DNA of 64,000 nucleotides. Origin: Helianthus annuus (lineage: Eukaryota; Streptophyta; Magnoliopsida; Asterales; Asteraceae). The notes under the pieces are model-generated. The model saw only the letters and a program-made list of their open reading frames with translations, was not told the origin of the DNA and did no database searches. This document shows, piece by piece, positions 11,939-22,734 of the stretch (the stretch's first letter is position 1; each line of letters starts with the position of its first letter). A program made the position numbers and the translations under genes. The stretch spans positions 160,732,682 to 160,796,681 of the forward strand of contig NC_035437.2 of the NCBI RefSeq assembly GCF_002127325.2. Direction: 5' to 3'.

Positions 11939-14088
11939 TATGGTGATGGACCATCCTTGGAGGATGATCCGCCACATAGGCGACACGTCATAGTCCTCCC
12001 AAGGATGGATCATCCTCCAAAACTAGAGGGCATGGGAGGATGGTCCTAGTCATAGTCCTCCACCACTTTTATGTTTTTTTTTTTAATCTTCAACTTTTTT
12101 TTAACATTTAACAAATAAAGTAACAAAATATTTTCATTGATATTAAAAAACATTACATAAACTTAAAAAAAAATTTAACTTAAAAAAAATAAATTAAAAA
12201 AAAAACATAAACTTAAAAAAATAAAGTTAAAAAGAAAAAACTTAAAAATATCCTAATATATTAAAATAAGCTACTAGTCTTCGTCTTCCATGTCGTGACC
12301 GGGTTCGTTGGGGGCGTTGTTCCAAATGTACTCCACCAAGTCCGCTTGTAGGTTGTGATGTGTCTACTCGTTACGTAGAGCGAAGGCGTTCAAATCTTGT
12401 TGTTCCTCACTAACTGGAACAGAATTTCCAGTAGACGCGTTTTCGTCGTACTCGCATATCGCTCTCCCTTCGTCTTCAATGATCATGTTATGAAGGATGA
12501 TACAAGCGTACATAATGTGTCGTAACCTCCTTGGTGTTTGCGAACGTGCTGGATGTGAAATGATGTGCCTTTTTTTTGTAGAACACCAAAAGCCCGTTCA
12601 ATATCTTTTCTTGCACCCTCTTGAAACTTCGCAAACTTTTTTCTTTTATCGTCGGTCGGGTGCAGGATAGTTTTATCGATTGTCAAGTACGTTGGGTAAA
12701 TCCCATCTGCTAGGTAGTAACCTCGCCTGTACTCCACCCCTGAAACCGTAAAGCTTGTGTCTGGACCTGTACCCGCCACTACATCATCAAAAATCTGTGA
12801 CTGGTATATGATGTTAAGGTCATTGAGCGAACCAGGTAGACCAAAAAAAGCATGCCATATCCAGAGATCCTGTGACGCAACAGCCTCTAGAATGATAGTC
12901 GGATGTCCCTGATCTCCCCTAGTATACTGACCTTGCCATGCAACTGGGCAGTTCTGCCACTGCCAGTGCATGCAATCAATGCTCCCGAGCATTCCTGGGA
13001 AACCATGTCTCTGTTCGTGTGCTTGATATAATTTTTGAACGTCGTTTGCGTTCGGTTTCCGCAGGTATCGCTTGCTATACAATTTGACAACCCATTGGCA
13101 AAACTTGTGCAAACATCGACGTGCGGTTCTTTCAGGCATCCTAATGTACTCGTCTAATGCATCGGGTGCGTAACCGTACGCAAGTTGGCGAATGGCCGAC
13201 GTACATTTTTGTAAATTACTGAAACCCCTTTGCCCCCTAACGTCGTTTCGCAATGTAAAAAACGGATCAGACTGGGTCATGTCGCCTGCAATACGTAAAA
13301 ACAGTGGACGACTCATGCGGAAACGACGTCGAAAAATCTCGGCTGGGTACACGGGTTCGTCGGCAAAATAATCGGCTACTAGTTTATCGTGGCCGGCTAT
13401 AAATTTAAAACAAAACATAAATGAAATTAATTATAAACTATATTTTCAAATCTATATAAAACATAAGGAAAAAAAGTAAAATACCTTCTTGGCCTCGGTT
13501 ATATTTTGCTCATCTAGTTAGCCGTTGGGACGACCCTTCATCAGCCGCCATGAACACCTGAGCCGCGTTCATAATCATGTTGTGCATAATAGCATCCTCT
13601 TCCGAAGATGATGAATACCATGTGGACGAAGACGATGAAGACATAGAAGAAATGGAAGAAATGGAAGAAATGGGTGAAGCCATGATAATTTTTTAGCGAG
13701 AGATGGGGTGGTAGCGGGTAAAAAATGGTACAAAATATGAAGAGTTTTTATAAAAAGGGAAGAGTGGTAATAAAATGTGAGAGAGAATGGGTTGGTAGAG
13801 AGTGAAAAGTTATGAAAAAAATGGTTAAATAGGTGAGTATTTATAAAAATGGAAGTGAAATGGGGTGTTTTTTGAATTATGACCGTTTGTTTTTAAATAA
13901 TTTAAATTCTGGATTTAATTTTTTTTAAACGGTCAAAAGCACATCGGTCCCCACACTTTTTTGTCATTTTGCGCGCGTCCTAAACGTCGGAAGTCGGACG
14001 TTGGCGACGGGACCGGGGGGGGGGGGCACGGTGTGCTCTTCGGCGCCGGACCAAGACGTCCCGGGGACGTCCCCCGTACCGAGTAGCC
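11939..14088 (-). mobile_element. PIF/Harbinger transposon, full length, TSD TAA
   Basis: Left end GACTACAAGGTATGG and right end (complement) GGCTACTCGGTACGG form imperfect 15-bp terminal inverted repeats, flanked by TAA (11936-11938 and 14089-14091). The 2150-bp element contains one transposase gene on the minus strand. The Myb-like second ORF of many plant PIF/Harbinger elements was not found. Confidence 0.75.
12274..13683 (-). pseudogene. PIF/Harbinger DDE transposase (HARBI1/ALP1-like), two exons, disrupted
   Basis: Exon 1 (13683-13485) begins ATG with a serine-rich start. An intron (13484-13397, GTATTT...TTTATAG) joins in phase to exon 2 at GHDKLVADYFAD. The DDE region shows GSIDCMHW, FFGLPGSLNDL, YYLADGIYP and RKDIERAFGVLQ, the usual D-D-E blocks of Harbinger transposases. 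The end carries ILHNMIIEDEG. Three lesions are visible: TGA at 13510-13512 in exon 1, a one-base shift in the A-run complementary to 12570-12577, and TAG at 12364-12366 near the C terminus. The protein would bind the element's ends and cut them in the nucleus; this copy should be inactive. Several nearby MITEs have 3-bp TSDs that such a transposase makes. Confidence 0.9.
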
Positions 14089-14189
14089 TAATGGATTGTG
14101 TATAAGATGAGTTTTGGTACTTTATCTCATGTAATATAATATTGTTTCATATTCGGATTTATATCCGTCTGTTACCCATTATTTTTAAT

Positions 14190-14588
14190 GAGTTAATAGC
14201 CAAAATGGTCCCTGAGGTTTGCTCACTTTAGTCCAAAATCCAAAATTTTTAAATCTGGGTCCCTGAGGTTTGCATTTTGTTGCCATTTTAGTCCAAATTT
14301 CAAAAACCCCTTTTTTGACTGTTGCAGCCAGCCTATTTTGTCCTTTTGCGCAGGAGTATTCTGGGTTCTTGATCTGAGTTTGTTATAATAACTCATAAAA
14401 ATGACCGAAATACTCCTGCACAAAAGGACAAAATAGACTGGTTGCAACAGTCAAAAAAGGGAGTTTTTGAAATTTGGACTAAAATGGCAACAAAATGCAA
14501 ACCTCAGGGACCCAGATTTAAAAATTTTGGATTTTGGACTAAAGTGGCAGAAGTGAGCAAACCTCAGGGACCATTTTGGCTATTAACT
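14190..14588. mobile_element. Mutator-like foldback MITE, 10-bp TSD
   Basis: Nearly the whole 399 bp is one inverted repeat. Arms of about 170 bp start AGTTAATAGCCAAAATGG (14191) and end with its complement (14588), with a loop of about 50 bp near 14362-14410. TATTTTTAAT is duplicated (14180-14189 and 14589-14598). A TSD of 9-11 bp with long terminal inverted repeats points to the Mutator superfamily. There is no coding capacity; the frame at 14223-14447 is a shadow of the arms. Confidence 0.8.
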
Positions 14589-14598
14589 TATTTTTAAT

Positions 14599-15110
14599 TT
14601 ATGAGATTCGTGGGTATCTTGTGTGCTCATTCGTAGTTAAAAGTTACCTCTTAGAATGTTGTTAGAAGCCGATTTAAGATGGCTAACCTTTTAAAAGACT
14701 CGTAGAATGGGTTAGGCTCCAAAAAATTATAGAACCAAACATGAACAGCCTTTTTATAGGCTTAGAACCAAACATAAGAAATACGTAATAGAAGGAAACA
14801 ATAAACCCACTACTTAAGGAAAATAACTAACAATTAATGGAATCAAAATAACTTGCACTAACACTAAACCCATGATGAGCATGCATGAGTAGAGATGAGT
14901 ATGACGTTGTATCACATGCTCATTATACGAAAACCATTATTGGACTATCCTAAAAAACCTAATTGAAATATCAAATACTTAGTTATATTTAGAAAAAAAA
15001 TAATCTATAATTTTACTAATGTAAGTTTATAACAACGTCAACATACAATTTATAATACACTTTAAGATTATATACTATATTAATACATTGTCGACTATCA
15101 TTTAAGCATG
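14599..15110. other. Non-coding stretch before the nested retrotransposons
   Basis: AT-rich, nothing recognised. Its last bases (GCATG then TTAAA, 15106-15115) are the insertion site of the base element of the tower; the sequence resumes at 46092. Confidence 0.5.
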
Positions 15111-15115
15111 TTAAA

Positions 15116-15295
15116 TGAAGTGAAATTACGACTAAACAACAAGATGAATACAAATAGAATCGGCTATGTTTCTATTGATTTGATCGATTACAATTAAGAA
15201 AAGGGGGGATGGGAAGAACAGGTATCAGATTTGGGGATGAGAAGAAGAAGCTAAACAACCTTTACAATATTCATTCATAATCCCTACGCTATCTC
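15116..15295 (-). repeat. Base element, 3' LTR, first part
   Basis: Matches 45792-45976 with a 7-bp gap near its start. Interrupted at ATCTC (15291-15295) by the chromovirus. Confidence 0.85.
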
Positions 15296-15672
15296 TGATA
15301 GGATTCGATTGTATGTAACCTAGGCTTTACCCTAGCGGCACCACCCTTGGCCAACCAAGACGATGATGATGGTTTTGTGATCCGGCCAACCGGAATTCAC
15401 CAAGAACGCACGTACGTTCCCAAAGAGAAGAAACAATTTTCAAAAGTCAAGAAATCATCCATTCCAACCAATTCTCCAAGTTTTTAAACAAACCACAAGA
15501 TAAGGATAAAACTAAAAATTCAAACTTAACCAAATAAATAAAAAAAACAACCCGGAAATAAAATAACCGAAAATAATTAAAAGTAAATAACCGAGACTCT
15601 TGGTTGGAACTTCGAACAAATCCGGACCGATTCTAGCCACTTCCCGTGTTAACGTCGTGTTGGTCCGCATCA
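15296..15672 (-). repeat. Chromovirus 3' LTR
   Basis: 377 bp, nearly identical to 40109-40485, with roughly ten differences by eye. The last 40 bp code for the C terminus of pol. Confidence 0.9.
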
Positions 15673-17596
15673 TCCTCCCCCTCTAAAAATTGACTCGTCC
15701 CCGAGTCAACCATATCATCATCTTCCGGCGTGTAGGGTGACAGATCAGCAACATTAAAAGTAGCGGACACGTTATAATGACCCGGTAAATCCAACTTATA
15801 CGCATTATCATTAATTCTTTGAATCAGCCGAAACGGCCCATCCGCCCTTGGACGAAGCTTAGCGAATCTACCCGGAGGAAATCGCTCAGGACAAAGATAA
15901 ATCCAAACCAAATCACCGACTTCAAAAACAACCCGTTTTCGATGCTTATTCACAGTGGACTGATACTTGAGATTATGCTCAACAATTTTTCCCTCACTTT
16001 TGCATGCATGCGTTTGATATAATCGGCCCTAGCATTCCCATCTTCGCTAACCGGGTGGCCATCAACTTGCGGTGTTAAATCCAACGGGGTGAATGGATTT
16101 CTCCCATAAACTACCAGAAACGGACTCCGACCCGTAGCCGAATGTGAAGATCTATTATACGCAAATTCTGCTTGTGGCAACACTAGATCCCACTGTTTCG
16201 GGTTATCACCAATCAACGAACGTAGCAAATTTCCAAGACTTCGATTCGTTACCTCCGTCTGTCCGTCGGTTTGGGGGTGATGCGAACTGCTGAACTGTAG
16301 CTTAGCCCCCAACTTTTTCCAAAGAGTCCTCCAAAAATGGCTAATGAATTTCACATCTCGGTCTGACATGATCGCTTTCGGAACCCCATGTAAACGTACC
16401 ACCTCAGAAAAATATAATCTTGCAACCTGTGAAGTATCGAACGTTTTTGCACATGGTATAAAATGGGCCATTTTCGAAAACCTGTCCACCACAACCATAA
16501 TAGAATCCTTTTTCCGCTGTGTTATCGGTAACCCAAGTACGAAATCAAGCGAAACATCTTCCCATGGAGCATTCGGAGTCGGTAATGGCGTGTACAACCC
16601 TTGATTCGTATGGTGAGTCTTGGCGATGTGGCACACCTTACAACGATCAACAACTTTGGCCACGTCCCTCATAAGTTTCGGCCAAAAAAAACGTTCCTGG
16701 ACGGCGATCGCTGTTTTGTTTCGTCCGAAATGACCCGACAAAGCTCCCCGGTGGCACTCGATGATTATGGCTTCACGGACCGAAGAGACCGGCAAACACA
16801 TCCTGCCGGCTTTATATAGCCGACCGTTGCGCAAAAAAAATCCCGGTACGGTGCCGATAAACATGCTGTCCAGATCTGTTTAAAATCCGGGTCTTCGGAT
16901 ACAAGTGTTCGAAAGTCGGTAGCCCCGTAACGTGCGCAACAGTAGTTAAAAAACTGGGCGGTCGGCGACTTAAAGCATCCGCAACGGAATTGGACGTACC
17001 TGGTTTATGTCGAATAACAAAGGAAAAATCTTGAAGCATTTCAACCCACTTTGCATGTCGCGGGTTTAAGTTGGCTTGGCCCTGAATGTACTGTAATGCT
17101 TGGTGGTCTGAATAAAGAATAAACTCACTCGGTAGCAAATAGTGTCGCCAATATTCGAGACTCCTAACAATTGCATAAAACTTCTTGTCATAAGTGCTAT
17201 ACCGACGTCTCGTTTCATTAAATTTTTCGCTAAAAAAGCAATGGGACGGGCACCCTGACTTAAAACGGCTCCAATACCCAACCCGGATGCATCACATTCA
17301 ACTAGAAAAACTTGTTCAAAACTGGGTAGTGCTAAAACGGGAGCTTTTGTGACCGGTTCTTTCAACCGTAAAAAAGATTTATGTGCCCTTTCCGTCCACT
17401 CAAACTTTGACTTCTTCAAACATTCAATTATAGGTGCCACAATCGTACTGAAATCTTTAATAAATCGATGATAAAAAGAAGCCAAACCATGAAAACTACG
17501 TACCTCATGAAATGATTTTGGTGCTGGCCAAGCCTTGATGGATTCGGTTTTAGCCGGGTCCATCTGAATATCCTCTTTCAAAACCAAGTAACCCAA
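15633..17596 (-). pseudogene. Chromovirus pol: end of RT, RNase H and integrase, frameshifted
   Basis: Three blocks in three frames follow the RT. First, 17596-17066 is the RT thumb and RNase H start ([14 protein letters not shown]). Then 17138-16812 is the RNase H end ([28 protein letters not shown]). Then 16864-15950 is integrase, with the HHCC zinc site (HRGALSGHFG...CKVCHIAK), core residues at LDFVLGLP, SDRDVKF, and HHPQTDGQTEVTNR. The C-terminal part (15953-15633) holds the GDLVWIYL and FNVADLSPY blocks. Frameshifts lie near 17230, 16870 and 15975, mostly at homopolymers. The integrase would join cDNA to nuclear DNA; this copy is dead. Confidence 0.9.
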
Positions 17597-18291
17597 AAAC
17601 TTAACTTCATCCGCAAAAAAATGGCATTTTTTGTATTTGCAAAAAGTTTTTGGTCACGAAGAATTGTGAACACGTCCCGTAAGTGGCCCAAATGTTGTTT
17701 TATTGAACGACTATAAACCAAAATATCATCAAAATAAACAACAACGAATTTACCCATATACGGCTTGAAAATGTGATTCATTAAACGCATAAAGGTGCTT
17801 GGTGCGTTCGATAAACCGAAAGGCATAACGAGCCACTCGTACAATCCATCCCGCGTTTTAAATGCCGTCTTCCATTCATCTCCCGGGCGCATGCGAATCT
17901 GATGATACCCGCTCCTCAAATCGAGTTTGGAAAAAACGGTTGATCCATGTAAATGATCTAACATATCATCGAACCTCGGAATCGGAAATCTGTACTTTAT
18001 AGTGATCTTATTCACGGCACGGCTATCAACACACATTCGAAACGTACCACCCGGTTTTGGAACCAATAAAGCCGGGACCGCGCAAGGACTCATACTCTCC
18101 CGTATCAAACCTTTATCCAAAAGCTCCTTAACCTGTTTGTGAAGCTCTTCGAATTCCTTCGGGTTCATGCGATAGGCCGGTTTGTTTGGGATGGTGGAAC
18201 CCGAAAAGAAGTCGATACAGTGCTGAATATCCCGCATAAGAGGTAAGCTGTGTGGAATGTCTTCAGGGAAAAACATCGGTGAATTCTTCAA
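17578..18291 (-). pseudogene. Chromovirus reverse transcriptase
   Basis: 238 codons with the full palm: [47 protein letters not shown] and the active site [11 protein letters not shown]. It is out of frame with the protease end at about 18270 (extra T in a TTTTT run) and with the RT thumb at about 17625 (one A lost from an A-run). The RT motifs are otherwise intact. Confidence 0.92.
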
Positions 18292-19094
18292 TCAATGGTG
18301 CGACCGAGGGCAGTGGAACATTAACCGGTGGGTTCACCTCGGTGACAACAAGCCCGAAGACGACCGAAGTCGGCAAAACTCTAGTTAGGCCGACGAATTC
18401 CAACTTCGAAGCTATGGGTGGCGGCGGTTCATCTTTCGGATTTAACGGAGCTAGTGTAATGTGAAGACCATCTTTTTTAAACGTGTACGTGTTTCTGAAC
18501 CCGTCATGTTTAACTCTGCGATCGTATAACCAGGGTCTACCCAACAATAAGTGACATGCGTCCATCGGTATAACCTCACACCAAAGTTCATCCGCGTACT
18601 TATTACCAATCGTAAAAGACACCAAACATTTTTTTGTAACCTTGACAACACTACCTTTACGAAGCTATGATAACTGGTACGGATCTGGATGGTCATGTGT
18701 AGGAAGGTTCAGTTTTTCCACCATGGTTGTAGAAACCATATTCTCACAGCTTCCCCCATCAACAATAACAGAACACACTTTCCCTTTTGTCGTACACTGA
18801 GTTCGAAAAATATTATGTCGCAGCCACGTGGTATCATCCGGATCGTCAACGGTCGTGTGAAGTAAACGACGTGTGACGAGTAATTCGCCACGGTCCGGAA
18901 GAAGGACCTCCGATTGGGCCTGTTCATGTTCAGAAAGCTGCTCCGGGTCATCGATTAAGGCTAAGAGCTGTTTGTTCGGACAATCACGCTTGAGATGACC
19001 GAATCCCTGACATTTGTAACACCGTAACGCGGTAGAACCAGAACCCGTAGCTGGAACAGTGGCATTGGGCGGCTGCTGTGAATCGGGGTTGGCT
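18263..19094 (-). pseudogene. Chromovirus gag zinc knuckle and protease
   Basis: Contains the CCHC knuckle CYKCQGFGHLKRDC, then a retropepsin-like segment with VDGGSCENMVS in place of the usual D-S/T-G, ending with LLLGRPW and the linker to RT (EEFTDVFP). An in-frame TAG (complement at about 18666-18668) replaces a conserved tryptophan codon. Upstream it is cut at CCCAT by the solo LTR (19095-19099). Confidence 0.85.
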
Positions 19095-19711
19095 ATGGGT
19101 GTAACACCTCGAAAAAATTTCGTCCAATAATGTCTTGACACGTGTCATAAGGTTCCGGTATGTGAAAACAAACTTTAGAGGGACTAAAAGTGACAAGCGG
19201 TGAAAACTATGGAACGTAAGGGTCCAAAGTGTCAACAATGGATAAATAGACTCTATGATAACCCTACATAATGTTTATAACCTTAAACGGATGGTTCATG
19301 GATCATACGACGCGGAAATTGCACAAAAGTGAGGAATTGCAAACTATAGGGGCCAAAAGTGTCAACATGTTTAATTTATACCTCTGAGTGAACTTTTGGC
19401 AGACCCGAAGCTTTGAGAAGCAAAAATATACTCACTAGAATATGTGGTTAAAATTTCGTGAAGTTTCGTCAACGTATGAGAAAGTTATGGCCAAAACCGT
19501 ACTTGAGGGGTTAAAAGCGTCAACGTCGAATTTCATGGCTTTTCGGTTGAGCGCAAAGTTATCCGAGGACATTACCATGTTGGTAAATGTCCTAAGGTTC
19601 TTAAAGACCAAGTTTGGGGGTTTACGAGTCGAGAAAAGTAGCCGAAACATCGCGTGCAAGTTCAGGGGCCAAAGCTGTCAATGTTTGAAAGTTGTTGGCT
19701 GAACAGCAGGT

Positions 19712-19750
19712 CAGGCGACCCGCCTGGACAGACCCAGGCGGGCCGCGTGG
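19712..19750 (+). promoter_or_regulatory. Paired GC palindromes in the solo LTR
   Basis: CAGGCGACCCGCCTGG (19712-19727) is followed by an inverted relative, CCAGGCGGGCCGCGTGG (19734-19750). A decayed TATA-like CAGGTACAGAAAAT follows at about 19757-19770, aligning with CAGGTATAAATAG of the Tekay LTR at 30770. Confidence 0.5.
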
Positions 19751-20799
19751 GACTACCAGGTACAGAAAATCACGAAATGGGCATTTTGAGTCCGAATTGG
19801 AAGTGTATAACAGCTCATAGCACCTCCATTTTGCTCCAATAAGTGCCCATGCATGCCTAGAACTACAGTGACCTATTCCCAACCTCTGATTACACCATAA
19901 ATCAGATCAAAAGTCCATTTCTTTGGCAATTTCATAGTAACCAAGAAGCTCTCAACTTGCAAGAACTTCACAAGCAATTTCTGGAGCATTTCTGGACATC
20001 AAGGCCGACTCCTAGAGTTAACTAAGCATCAATAGGACCTTTGTAAGCTTCTAATTCAGTCCTTAATTCGTTCTTGCATCGATTATTAGTAAAAGTCAAA
20101 CTGATTGTTCATACACTTTGACTTTCTGATTAAACGAGTTTCACTCAGTCATTTCTCAAATTGAAACCAGATATATGTTGGTATTTATGTGGGAAACAAA
20201 CCCTCAAAAGGGTAATCTCTGATTCCCACTTATTGCATGCTAATTGTCGAGTCAAAGGCGTTCTTAAAAAGTCAACAGAATTGGTTTTTGTGAAAGATAG
20301 CTTAAATGGTAATGTAAATGACATGCAATCTGTTTGATCATCATAGATAGCTTTATAATGAATATAAGAATGTGTTTTACCACGATCAACTCGACAATCT
20401 TTAGTATAAATACGAATCGGAACCGAAAGTCTTGTAAAACGACTATTTCGTAGACTATCGATTCGGATTCGTACATGCATGTTTGATATCTGTATTTGAG
20501 AGTATTTTTGACCACTTTTCTTTTGGTAAAACTCTCTGGAATTTTTGTTGCTTGAGTCTATACTTAGCCGATTCATTTGCATGTTTCCGATTATGCTTAA
20601 AAGTTGACTATTTTGCCCTTTTTGATATAAAACGTGATTTTTGGAAAAGTGAAAGAGTAGAAATCTTTATTTCTAATATATAAACTTGCACCGAAAATTT
20701 CGGATCAGTTGGTGGTCCAGATTTTGAGTTATGGCCATTAGCGTAAAACTATGTTCTTAAGTTACATAAACGGCCCTTTTCGCGTATAACCCATTTCTG

Positions 20800-21640
20800 G
20801 CCACGTTTTGATACAAAACTTTTTACCCACTGATGTTATATAATATTTTGGGATTTTAGATGATTTTTATTTAATTTTTGGCTGATCGTATCTTAGATCG
20901 CTTAGTTATTTCGGTTTATGTCGGTTTTGACCATTTAAGCCATAAAATGAGTTTTATGCACTCTTTTGACCCGAAACCTTTTCCTACTGATTTTATATGT
21001 TGAATAAATTATTTTAAGTATTCTGGAAATATAAAAATCCCAGATTTATTTTGAAAACCCGGAAACGTCTTTAAATCGTATTTTAAGCGTTTTTAGCGCA
21101 TAGTAAGCGTACTACTCATTTTTAACATATAAGACTTATACCTATTGATGTAATTAGTATATTTTCATATAATAACAGTAAGTATAAGTATATGAACTCA
21201 GATTTCCAGTTTTGGCAGTTTTAGCCCTTGTGAAATTACTAAAATACCCCTACGGTGCATAGTTTGATTTTTAAATGTTAAGTTTGGTATATGGGTCATA
21301 CCCTACTGATATAATATGTTAAATGGAGTATATTTACTGTATAAACCAGACCCGAAACTCAGATTTCTAATTCGACTCTTTTATAATCTTTTAAATGACC
21401 AAAATGCCCTTATAAGGCATAAATTGAGTTTAAAATTATTCCGGGCAATATAGAACATAACTTACTGATGTTATATCATATTTAAAGCATATTATCTCAG
21501 GAAACTTGCATTTGACTCTTTTGGCTACCCGTAACGCCCTTTTTGCGTTCGGTTCGATTTACGTAACTAGTTTGCGTAAATTGACCGAAACGGGTCAAAC
21601 GTTATCATTTTTATCTCAAAATCCAGAATGTATTTAGTAT
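20800..21640 (+). repeat. About 158-bp diverged tandem repeat in the solo LTR
   Basis: The motif CTACTGATGTTATATAAT or a close variant recurs at about 20829, 20984, 21142, 21303 and 21461. The spacing is 155-161 bp, with weaker shared text between. Confidence 0.6.
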
Positions 21641-22649
21641 ACCCATATTATACAAGTATTCAAACTTGTCGGGTCTAAATCACATTCTATCCGGTCTTTC
21701 GCTTAATCTTGCGCTTGTACCGTATCATCCTTAAAACTAACCGGTCAAAGCTAAGGCTTAAATAAAAGACCCGTTAGAAATCTAATAGGTTATTATAAAC
21801 CTTTGTTCCAGATTAGGAGGCCCAGTAAAAGCTACCAACACTTATCATTTGTGTTACATACTTGCTCAGGTAAATACATTTTGACTTATTTTCCCTATAC
21901 GGGCTTGGGGTACGGTATTTAAAATACCGCTTGATCGGGCGCACAAGTCCTGCACCTTATGGGTGTACAGTCTTGAATAGCTTGTGCGACTCGTTTAAAC
22001 AGTCTTGTCTTACTTTAGGCTTTGGGGGGTTATTGACCGTGTCCCGGATATCCTTGGCATTATCTTACGAGATGGCCACGACCAGAGCACGGGGTGTAGG
22101 CGTACACTCGGCGTGTATAACTCTTTAATGTGGTGTGTCATTTAATCTTTAGCCCGGACAGTAGATCCTGGGCCACCAAAGATACGAGTGCATGTAATTC
22201 GTTCACAAGTTTATATTGCATAAATATCCCAAGTTAATAAAAATATTTATGCCTTGTGCATTTAAATCAATTTTCAATCATTTTCAAAATGAGTCAGTCG
22301 ATTTGTATTTACCAGTGTAAACTGACGTATTTTTCCCAAAAGGTTAAGTGCAGGTACTATACGAACTAGGCTGGATGTTTCCTAAGAGCGTCCACTATAG
22401 TCTCGCAAGCTCGGACGACAAATAAACTGTTGAACAAATTTTATCTTATTTTTATTTGATCCGCCTGTGGATCCGTTTCAACTACTGTGATATTTATTAT
22501 TGCAATTTATTTAAAAGTTGAAATGTATCTATTCTGCTTCCGCTGTGCATTATTATATTGTGTTGATTGTCTATGACGATGCCAACTACGTCACTGTACC
22601 CCACACCGGGCCCACCGGTGAAACGTGGAAATTGGGGGGTGACAATGGG

Positions 22650-22734
22650 CTTGACAGCCGAGGATTGGGCCGGCACAGGGTTTTGGGACGAGGCCGTGGG
22701 CTTGTTGGAGACAGTAAATCGGGGGGTGGGTTTG
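22650..22734 (-). pseudogene. Chromovirus gag, middle fragment between two insertions
   Basis: An 85-bp scrap reading HKPTPRFTVSNKP and PVPAQSSAVKP on the minus strand. It joins the gag part at 31961-32781 on one side and the zinc-knuckle part on the other once the inserts and their TSDs are removed. Confidence 0.8.

Larger units (their letters stand above)
19100..22644 (+). mobile_element. Solo LTR, 3.5 kb, Tekay-like, TSD ATGGG
   Basis: Starts TGTAACACCTCG, ends GGGGGGTGACA, and is flanked by ATGGG (19095-19099 and 22645-22649). No internal region follows, so it is a product of LTR-LTR recombination. The end resembles Tekay LTR ends. It interrupts the chromovirus gag at a Pro-Ile codon pair; the flanks rejoin in frame without it. 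Confidence 0.88.

Noticed and set aside
11663..12049. 128-codon plus-strand frame as a gene
   Set aside because: It spans the right end of the hAT element and runs into the Harbinger end, so it is a composite of unrelated transposon ends.
17230..18275. Programmed frameshifts in the chromovirus pol
   Set aside because: The shifts are many, lie at ordinary homopolymers inside domains and accompany nonsense codons, so decay or sequencing error is simpler.
19104..22607. Alternative TSD ACACC for the solo LTR (element 19109-22602)
   Set aside because: It would give termini TC...CC. The TSD ATGGG with TGTAAC...GTGACA termini fits LTR rules and restores the gag frame.
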